DNA of 11,442 bases from Bacteroidota bacterium (GTDB lineage Bacteria > Bacteroidota > Bacteroidia > Flavobacteriales > Flavobacteriaceae). The stretch is taken from assembly GCA_023386255.1 (NCBI GenBank), contig JAEWKB010000238.1, positions 1-11,442 on the forward strand. Reading direction: 5' to 3'. Shown here in pieces: positions 7,159-11,442 of the stretch. The notes under the pieces were generated by a model. That model saw only the letters and a list, made by a program, of their open reading frames with translations. It did not search any database and was not told the origin of the DNA. The position numbers were made by a program, and so were the translations under genes. Numbering within the stretch: position 1 is the first letter of the stretch; each line of letters begins with the position of its first letter.

Positions 7159-7518
7159 TTATTTAGTTTGTTTTACTTTATTAATAAGAGAGACCAGCAT
7201 TACCTCTACCTCGCGGGTAGCAGAATATAGTGCATTAAAATCATCTTCATTTATGTACTTAATATTTCTCGCTATTTCGAGCTGGGTTTGCAGCTCATAC
7301 AATGAGCCTGCTGTTATATTCAGAAACCTTGCAAGTTCACTATCGCTGCTTCTCCCATATCCTTCTGCTATATTACTGGGAACAGAAACAGCCGATCTCC
7401 GAATTTGTGCTGTAAGTCCGAAAGCCTCTTCTCTGGGAAAGCTATTTGTAATTTGGTAAATATTTGTTACCAGCGTCATAGCCTTCTGCCATACAATAAG
7501 GTTTCTGTAATTACTCAT
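7159..7518 (-). CDS. Four-helix bundle protein (S23 / 23S rRNA-IVS-type family)
   Basis: A 119-residue all-helical protein with the family signature throughout: NLIVWQKAM (residues 6-14), FPREEAFGLTAQIRRSAVSVPSNIAEG (28-53), then the helix ELARFLNITAGSLYELQTQLEIAR (61-84). Family members were first found inside intervening sequences of 23S rRNA; related pentameric proteins (Avd) accompany diversity-generating retroelements. Here it is a free-standing gene with no rRNA, reverse transcriptase or variable repeat nearby. A good Shine-Dalgarno GAGGA lies about 6 bases before the ATG, better than most neighbours have. GCTAAG inverted repeats lie on both sides, and the gene plus repeats occupies the whole space between the PRiA4_ORF3 and NA37-family genes. 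The function of stand-alone members is unknown; nucleic-acid binding is the common inference. Confidence 0.93.
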   Translation of the reverse strand: MSNYRNLIVWQKAMTLVTNIYQITNSFPREEAFGLTAQIRRSAVSVPSNIAEGYGRSSDSELARFLNITAGSLYELQTQLEIARNIKYINEDDFNALYSATREVEVMLVSLINKVKQTK

Positions 7519-7530
7519 ATGGTGTCCTCG

Positions 7531-7543
7531 CTTAGCAGCTAAG
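7531..7543. repeat. CTTAGC-A-GCTAAG palindrome (left flank of the four-helix gene)
   Basis: CTTAGC (7531-7536) and GCTAAG (7538-7543) form a perfect palindrome around one A. It is followed by AGTAGCTTTAG, which runs into the stop codon of the upstream PRiA4_ORF3 gene (7549-7551). The hexamer matches the repeat block on the other side of the four-helix gene (7103-7140). Confidence 0.75.
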
Positions 7544-7548
7544 TAGCT

Positions 7549-8091
7549 TTAGTTCCAATTCCTCTCGTCAAACCCTAAGTCTTCAAGGTTATCAGTGTCG
7601 TCATTGAACATATCAAGGTCATCATCATCATAATCATCATCAAAGTCGCCGTAAATGTCATCGTCATCTGCACTAAATTCTTTTTCAGGAGCACTTGCAG
7701 GCATAACACCATGGGCAAAAAGCAGGTCAGGATATGTAGCTCCGGTTTCAGGCTCTTCAATGGCGGCAAGCTCCACAAAGAAAGTCCACATGTTTAAGAA
7801 ATCATACACGTATATTATCTTGGTGCGATCCAGGTCCAGTATGCTGTTCAGCTGATAATCGGCCATGGTTCTTTGTTCTCCGGGTACATCGCCAGTGTCA
7901 AACAGCGGAATTTCATCCTCCTGAATCCATTCATCATCGCAGGTATAAAACGAGGCTATTTCCATGCCGTCAAAACCAAAAGCGTTTACAATGGCATTGT
8001 GCAGGTCTTCCAGCGTATCATCCTCCTGTATAGCGATATCCCTGAAAATATCTTCTTCCGCATCAAGTATCACTCTGAATTTATAAACCAT
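7549..8091 (-). CDS. PRiA4_ORF3 / IS1096 passenger TnpR-like family protein with acidic tail
   Basis: A 180-residue cytoplasmic protein. Residues 1-120 follow the PRiA4_ORF3 fold pattern: VYKFRVILDAEEDIFRDIAI, then DTLEDLHNAIVNAFGFD, ASFYTCDDEW, and IIYVYDFLNMWTFFVEL. Despite the family name from a plasmid and from IS1096, no transposase, resolvase motif or IS ends are present here, and this form is common as a chromosomal gene in Bacteroidota. Residues about 140-175 are extremely acidic (runs of Asp/Glu, such as DDDDIYGDFDDDYDDDD), probably disordered. A perfect -7 element lies just upstream (8122-8115). The stop is 3-5 bases from the GCTAAG palindrome and 30 bp from the four-helix gene, so the two are probably co-transcribed. 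The biochemical role is unknown. Confidence 0.85.
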   Translation of the reverse strand: MVYKFRVILDAEEDIFRDIAIQEDDTLEDLHNAIVNAFGFDGMEIASFYTCDDEWIQEDEIPLFDTGDVPGEQRTMADYQLNSILDLDRTKIIYVYDFLNMWTFFVELAAIEEPETGATYPDLLFAHGVMPASAPEKEFSADDDDIYGDFDDDYDDDDLDMFNDDTDNLEDLGFDERNWN

Positions 8092-8114
8092 AACTTTAAT
8101 TTTTAATTGGGCTC

Positions 8115-8122
8115 CAAAGGTA
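8115..8122 (-). promoter_or_regulatory. Bacteroidota -7 element upstream of the PRiA4_ORF3 gene
   Basis: The minus strand reads TACCTTTG, an exact match to TAnnTTTG, 23 bases before the ATG at 8091. Initiation near 8108 would give a leader of about 17 bases. No clear TTG -33 element is visible; that position falls in the AT-rich repeat at 8131-8166. Confidence 0.45.
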
Positions 8123-8130
8123 AACTTAAA

Positions 8131-8166
8131 TTCTGATTTTTGAATTTTGGATTTTTCGAAAATTTA
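8131..8166. repeat. Degenerate AT-rich tandem repeat, period about 8 bp
   Basis: On the plus strand successive 8-mers read TTCTGATT, TTTGAATT, TTGGATTT and TTCGAAAA, then TTTAGG. They are imperfect but clearly in register. The array lies between the VOC gene and the PRiA4_ORF3 gene, over the expected -33 region of the latter. There is no coding potential. Confidence 0.5.
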
Positions 8167-8182
8167 GGTAAAGAGGCAGCAG

Positions 8183-8557
8183 CTATTCCGCCTGTGCTAC
8201 CCACCACTGGTTTCCGAAAGGGTCTTCAAACCCGCCACTGTAGCCATATTCTTTTTGTGCAGGCTTGTCCAGAGATGTGCCTCCCTGCTCTACCCCTGCA
8301 TTATAAACTTTATCTACATCACTTACATAGATAAACATGCCTGCAGGTTTCTCTGTCCATTGATCGTTGGCGTTGGCAAACATAATTGTCGCTTTGCCAA
8401 TACCAATTTCCCCATGCATAATGCTGCGGCCGTCTTCACCGGGAACAATCATGTGTTCAGTGGCGCCAAATACACGTTTGGCATATTCAAGGAAAGCGGC
8501 TGCATCTTTTAAAATGAGGTAAGGCATTACCGGAAGGTAATAATCTGGTATTTTCAT
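8183..8557 (-). CDS. VOC-family protein (glyoxalase/bleomycin-resistance superfamily, PhnB-like)
   Basis: A 124-residue protein with the two beta-alpha-beta-beta-beta modules of the vicinal-oxygen-chelate fold. Module one: VMPYLILKDAAAFLEYAKRVFGA (residues 10-32), then IMHGEIGIGKATIMFAN (46-62), with His48 at the usual first metal-ligand position. Module two: GMFIYVSDVDKVYNAGVEQGG (73-93), then GGFEDPFGNQWWVAQ (108-122), including Glu111. The DPFGN-x-W ending is typical of PhnB-like and stress-related members. The substrate cannot be told from sequence; proteins of this subgroup range from glyoxalases to antibiotic-binding proteins and uncharacterised enzymes. It follows the HPP gene by 56 bp but has a candidate promoter of its own in that gap. 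Confidence 0.9.
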   Translation of the reverse strand: MKIPDYYLPVMPYLILKDAAAFLEYAKRVFGATEHMIVPGEDGRSIMHGEIGIGKATIMFANANDQWTEKPAGMFIYVSDVDKVYNAGVEQGGTSLDKPAQKEYGYSGGFEDPFGNQWWVAQAE

Positions 8558-8584
8558 AATGATCTGGTTTAAAATGTTAAGCCC

Positions 8585-8612
8585 TAAAGTTATGATTTTT
8601 AAGATAAAGCAA
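8585..8612 (-). promoter_or_regulatory. Candidate promoter of the VOC gene
   Basis: On the minus strand TTG (8612-8610) and, 17 bases on, TAACTTTA (8592-8585), a 7-of-8 match to TAnnTTTG. Predicted initiation near 8578 leaves about 20 bases before the ATG at 8557. If real, the VOC gene can be expressed independently of the upstream transporter pair. Confidence 0.35.
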
Positions 8613-8613
8613 T

Positions 8614-9210
8614 TTACTTCTTCTTTAAATTTCGCATCATTCGCCTGTACTTTCCTCTTGCGTGGTGCGACGGGTAGTGCCGGCCATCAGGAATATTATT
8701 AAAGATAAGCGCTGCTGCAAGTAGTATCAGTACACCGCTAAGCACCGGGTTGAGAACATACCAATATCCCAACGATGTAATTTGCGCTGAACCTGTAACC
8801 GCGATAAGCGCCGTAGCACCACCGGGCGGATGGAGTGTTTTAGTTACCTGCATTAGCACGATAGATAAAGCTACAGCCAAAGGAGCCGCTATCCATATGG
8901 TTTCAGGCAGGAGCTTTTGTATGGTAACACCCACTATAGCCGACACCACATGGCCCCCTACCAGGTTACGCGGCTGAGCCAGAGGGCTCTCAATAACGCC
9001 GTAAACAAGTACGCATGATGCACCAAATGAACCGATGAGGAACACCAGCTCCTGATGCGGGAATGCCTTGTACTGCAAAAAGGCAATAGCGCCCAAACCA
9101 ATGAATGCACCCAAAAATGCCCAAAAGTGTTCTTTATAATTTACAAGGGTTTCTTTATAAATAACATAGCGCGCCCTGCGGTAGCCGCGCTTAACTTTAT
9201 GAATTGGCAT
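8614..9210 (-). CDS. HPP-family integral membrane protein
   Basis: A 198-residue membrane protein with about four hydrophobic segments (roughly residues 29-46, 55-73, 86-124 with a break, and 150-171) and basic termini. It carries the name-giving motif HPPGGATAL (127-135) and the other family hallmarks: LIGSFGASCVLVYG (58-71) and SPLAQPRNLVGGHVVSAIVG (75-94). HPP-family proteins in cyanobacteria and plant chloroplasts have been linked to nitrite transport; the substrate of the Bacteroidota proteins is not established. Its ATG at 9210 lies inside the 3' end of the ClC gene (14-bp overlap), so the two are translated from one mRNA, probably by coupling. The positive C-terminal tail (RGKYRRMMRNLKKK) should face the cytoplasm. 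Confidence 0.92.
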   Translation of the reverse strand: MPIHKVKRGYRRARYVIYKETLVNYKEHFWAFLGAFIGLGAIAFLQYKAFPHQELVFLIGSFGASCVLVYGVIESPLAQPRNLVGGHVVSAIVGVTIQKLLPETIWIAAPLAVALSIVLMQVTKTLHPPGGATALIAVTGSAQITSLGYWYVLNPVLSGVLILLAAALIFNNIPDGRHYPSHHARGKYRRMMRNLKKK

Positions 9211-10477
9211 TGGGTGTTAGTTTTGGTGAATAGGTATATACAGAGTATGGCAATATGGCTTTAGCGGTAAATTTAGCGGTAAAGCAGGCTATAGCTATAG
9301 GAATGAACAGGGTGTAGTTGCCTATAAGCCCACATCCTAAAAACAAGGCTGTTAGCGGAGCATGTATGGCAGCGCTAAGCATAGCCGCCATGCCAATGAC
9401 CATGAAGTTGAGCGGGATGACTGCTGCATCAAAAACAGTGTTGAGAAAAATAGCCGTAAAAAGCCCCAAAAATGCACCGATAAACAAACTGGGCGCAAAC
9501 ACGCCGCCATCGCCGCCGGCAGATAGCGTTACCGAAGTTATTACGGGCTTAAGCAGCAATATGCCAAGGCAGGTAAAAACGAATGGTGATGTGAGGCGCA
9601 ACTGGTGTACATTCAGTATGCTATGCTTAATGGCATGATAGCCATCGCCATACAGCTGCGGCAACGTAATGATCATTGCGCTAACCAGTAAGGCCCCTAT
9701 TATAACCCTGTAATAATGATTGGGAAACTTAAGAAACAGCTTTTTAAAGTAAAGCACACACTTGGTAAGATAAACTGAATTTAATCCTGCAACAAGGCCT
9801 ACAACCACAAAATAAGGCAGCGCATGCCATTCCCACCCCGAAACGGGTACAGTAAATATAGGTTTTTCGCCCAGTATAAGTATAAAGGCCCTAGCTACAG
9901 CTGCGGCGGGTATGCTTGTAATCAGGAACGACCGGTTACCTTTTGCCGCAATAACCTCATAAGCAAACAGCAGCCCTGCGAAAGCCGAACCCAACAGCGC
10001 GGTTATTCCCGCTGCAATCCCTGCGCAAATCAGGTCGGTTTTATGTTTCTTTAGTACTTTTTCTTTTTCCTGTGCCAGTGCGCCTATTGCGGCAGTTGAC
10101 ACGACTGTTGAAACTTCAACACCGGTGCTGCCCCCAAAACTTACCGTTAGCAGCCCGTTCAGAAAATGCGAAGGTATTTTGTAGGCAGGAAGCTTATTGC
10201 CTGTTGCCGTGCTTTCAAATACTTCTTTTATGCCTTTATTCTCTTTCTTTTTAAAGAGGTATTGACGCAGTATAAATATGAGTGACAGGCCTGCGAGCGG
10301 AAAAAGCACCATGTAAATGCTGCTGTTTTCGGCGCGGTGGTACAGCAGCTCCTCATAATATTCGGTAATGCGTTTTAGTGAAACTGCAAGTACCGCCGAC
10401 AGAAAGCCTACAGTTACCGAAGCAATAAGCAGCTTTCTGTATTTCAGTATTTTGTATGCTTTCTTACGTACTTTCAT
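9197..10477 (-). CDS. ClC-family chloride channel/anion transporter
   Basis: A 426-residue polytopic membrane protein with the ClC helices and no C-terminal CBS domains. The four anion-path motifs can be placed against E. coli ClC. (1) GSGIPEV is replaced by NKGIKEV (80-86), putting Lys81 where the central Ser sits. (2) GREGP is GVEVS (119-123), within GGSTGVEVSTVV, keeping the gating glutamate as Glu121. (3) GGIFAP is GGVFAP (324-329). (4) The C-terminal tyrosine is Tyr411 in LPYSVY. A retained external glutamate suggests a gated or proton-coupled mechanism; the altered motif 1 leaves ion preference open. It overlaps the HPP gene by 14 bp and has a -7 element upstream. Family membership is certain; substrate and mode (channel or antiporter) are not. 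Confidence 0.92.
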   Translation of the reverse strand: MKVRKKAYKILKYRKLLIASVTVGFLSAVLAVSLKRITEYYEELLYHRAENSSIYMVLFPLAGLSLIFILRQYLFKKKENKGIKEVFESTATGNKLPAYKIPSHFLNGLLTVSFGGSTGVEVSTVVSTAAIGALAQEKEKVLKKHKTDLICAGIAAGITALLGSAFAGLLFAYEVIAAKGNRSFLITSIPAAAVARAFILILGEKPIFTVPVSGWEWHALPYFVVVGLVAGLNSVYLTKCVLYFKKLFLKFPNHYYRVIIGALLVSAMIITLPQLYGDGYHAIKHSILNVHQLRLTSPFVFTCLGILLLKPVITSVTLSAGGDGGVFAPSLFIGAFLGLFTAIFLNTVFDAAVIPLNFMVIGMAAMLSAAIHAPLTALFLGCGLIGNYTLFIPIAIACFTAKFTAKAILPYSVYTYSPKLTPNANS

Positions 10478-10496
10478 ATCAAAAATTATCTGCTTA

Positions 10497-10504
10497 CAAA
10501 AATA
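10497..10504 (-). promoter_or_regulatory. Bacteroidota -7 element upstream of the ClC-HPP operon
   Basis: The minus strand reads TATTTTTG, an exact match to TAnnTTTG, 19 bases before the ATG at 10477. No convincing TTG -33 element is visible at the expected distance. AT-rich context makes a chance match possible. The rest of the gap to the divergent receptor gene (10505-10693) shows only AT-rich sequence and a 7-of-8 -7 match CAACTTTG at 10666-10673, 20 bases before the receptor ATG. Confidence 0.35.
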
Positions 10505-10693
10505 ATGTTCAGGGTTCGATTACACCACTATTCTGGCCTTAACTTTTATATGTATAGTCCCTTAAAGCAGTTTTTAACATTTATTTAGCAGTAATCATTC
10601 CTACAATTCATCCCTTACAAATTACAGTTCGGAATCTTTTTATTTCTTTTGTACCTGAAGTGCACCAACTTTGACCCAACAAATACCAACCAC

Positions 10694-11442
10694 ATGAAAT
10701 CAATTTTTACTCTTGTTCTTTTACTTGCATTTATTTCTGCCGGTGCACAAACCGTTATATCGGGCAAGGTAACCGATGAAAAGGGCAGCCCCGTTGCCGC
10801 GGCCAATGTTTTTATAGACGGTACGTATGACGGCGGGACATCTGACGCGGAAGGCAATTTCTCTTTTGAGACCACCGCAACCGGCACGCAAACGCTTGTT
10901 ATAACTTTTTTAGGGCAGGACGACCTGCGTGAGCAAATAACTATAGAAGGATATAAGCCGCAAACCTTTACCATGCTTGAAAACGTAAATACTATTGATG
11001 CTGTAGTGATTTCTGCAGGGACATTCAGCGCCGGCGACAACTCCAAGATAAACGCCCTCAAGCCGCTGGACATTGTAACAACCGCAGGTTCGGCAGGCGA
11101 TATTGTAGCGGCACTGCAAACACTTCCCGGTACGCAAACCGTAGGTGAAAGCGGAAGGCTTTTTGTTCGGGGTGGCGAATCAGACGAGACACAAACCTTT
11201 GTTGATGGCATACGTGTGGCACAGCCTTATGGCGCTACAACCAACAACCTCCCTACCCGGGGTCGCTTTTCGCCGTTCCTTTTCAGCGGGATGACGTTCT
11301 CTACAGGTGGCTTTTCGGCAGAGTTTGGGGAGGCGTTATCAAGTGTGCTCCTGCTTAATACTATTGACGAGCCAGTACTGGAACAGACTGATATTGCATT
11401 AATGACCGTACGCCTTGGGTTAGGAAATACACAGAAATCGAA
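10694..11442 (+). CDS. TonB-dependent receptor (partial, N-terminal 249 residues)
   Basis: The frame opens at the ATG at 10694 and is still open at the window edge. A signal peptide ends at SAGA-Q (cleavage after residue 18). Residues about 20-95 form a carboxypeptidase-regulatory-like beta-sandwich: VISGKVTDEKGSPVAAANVF, then GGTSDAEGNFSFE. This domain is standard in Bacteroidota TonB-dependent receptors. The plug domain follows: SAGDIVAALQTLPGTQTV, LFVRGGESDETQTFVDGIRV, then FSTGGFSAEFGEALSSVL. The SusC-type DDVVVVGYG motif is absent (VDAVVISAGTF instead), so it is not a classical SusC glycan importer; siderophore, vitamin or peptide import are all possible. The barrel lies outside the window. 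The long frame on the opposite strand (10615-11211) has no family features and is rejected. Confidence 0.92.
   Translation, partial: MKSIFTLVLLLAFISAGAQTVISGKVTDEKGSPVAAANVFIDGTYDGGTSDAEGNFSFETTATGTQTLVITFLGQDDLREQITIEGYKPQTFTMLENVNTIDAVVISAGTFSAGDNSKINALKPLDIVTTAGSAGDIVAALQTLPGTQTVGESGRLFVRGGESDETQTFVDGIRVAQPYGATTNNLPTRGRFSPFLFSGMTFSTGGFSAEFGEALSSVLLLNTIDEPVLEQTDIALMTVRLGLGNTQKS

Noticed and set aside
7159..7518. A 23S rRNA intervening sequence or a diversity-generating retroelement around the four-helix gene.
   Set aside because: No rRNA sequence, reverse transcriptase or template/variable repeat is present in the window; both neighbours are ordinary protein genes.
7575..7778. Met-rich alternative frame over the acidic tail of the PRiA4_ORF3 gene.
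   Set aside because: The runs of Met come from reading the gat/gac-rich tract one base out of frame; there is no independent start signal.
7549..8091. An IS1096-like insertion sequence, suggested by the family name of the PRiA4_ORF3 protein.
   Set aside because: No transposase and no terminal inverted repeats of an IS around the gene; the family name is historical.
9197..10477. Loss of the ClC gating glutamate, if GSTGV is aligned directly with GREGP.
   Set aside because: The better alignment uses the preceding GGS (GGSVGREGP against GGSTGVEVS), which keeps Glu121 in the gating position.
10615..11211. Open frame of 198 codons on the minus strand opposite the TonB-dependent receptor.
   Set aside because: It is Ser/Val/Pro-rich with no domain or hydrophobic pattern. 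The plus strand carries a clear signal peptide, regulatory-like domain and plug in the same region, so this is an antisense shadow.
10694..11442. A SusC/SusD polysaccharide utilisation locus at the right edge.
   Set aside because: The receptor lacks the SusC-type motif after the regulatory domain, and no SusD or glycoside hydrolase is visible; the question cannot be settled beyond the edge.

Overview
The window comes from a member of the Bacteroidota, most likely a Flavobacterium-type Flavobacteriaceae. The evidence is a moderate-to-low GC content, several perfect or near matches to the Bacteroidota promoter -7 element TAnnTTTG, few strong Shine-Dalgarno sites, and typical lineage families: a LytS-type kinase fused to a 2TM domain, a TonB-dependent receptor with a carboxypeptidase-regulatory-like N-terminal domain, a four-helix-bundle 'S23' protein and a PRiA4_ORF3 protein. 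Nearly all genes lie on the minus strand. The exceptions are a single-domain response regulator and the TonB-dependent receptor that runs off the right edge.

Layout, left to right. (1) 1-2021, minus: an operon of a secreted TPR-like protein, a LytS-family sensor kinase with a C-terminal 2TM domain, and the first 15 codons of a separate small protein that starts like a 2TM domain. The genes overlap by 1 bp or lie 2 bp apart, so they are very likely co-transcribed. (2) 2138-3323, minus: a monocistronic M23-peptidase lipoprotein with a PPC-like middle domain and a C-terminal SH3 domain, closed by a clear intrinsic terminator. (3) 3570-4016, plus: a stand-alone receiver domain. It converges, 7 bp apart, on (4) 4024-5892, minus: a POTRA plus beta-barrel outer-membrane protein of the BamA/TamA superfamily. 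(5) 5986-8091, minus: an NA37/YejK-type nucleoid-associated protein, a four-helix-bundle protein and a PRiA4_ORF3 protein with a very acidic tail. The four-helix-bundle gene sits between its neighbours inside GCTAAG-rich inverted repeats. (6) 8183-10477, minus: a VOC/PhnB-like protein, an HPP-family membrane protein and a ClC-family anion transporter; the last two overlap by 14 bp. (7) 10694 to the end, plus: the N-terminal third or so of a TonB-dependent receptor.

Most of this is ordinary chromosomal flavobacterial sequence. I see no defence island, prophage, integrase, CRISPR array or RNA gene. The most unusual structure is the four-helix-bundle gene with its palindromic GCTAAG flanks. They fill the gap between two neighbouring genes almost exactly, like a small inserted cassette. 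Second are the modified selectivity motifs of the ClC protein and its overlap with an HPP-family partner. Third is the doubling of the 2TM domain in the kinase operon. I did not find a convincing new multi-gene system.
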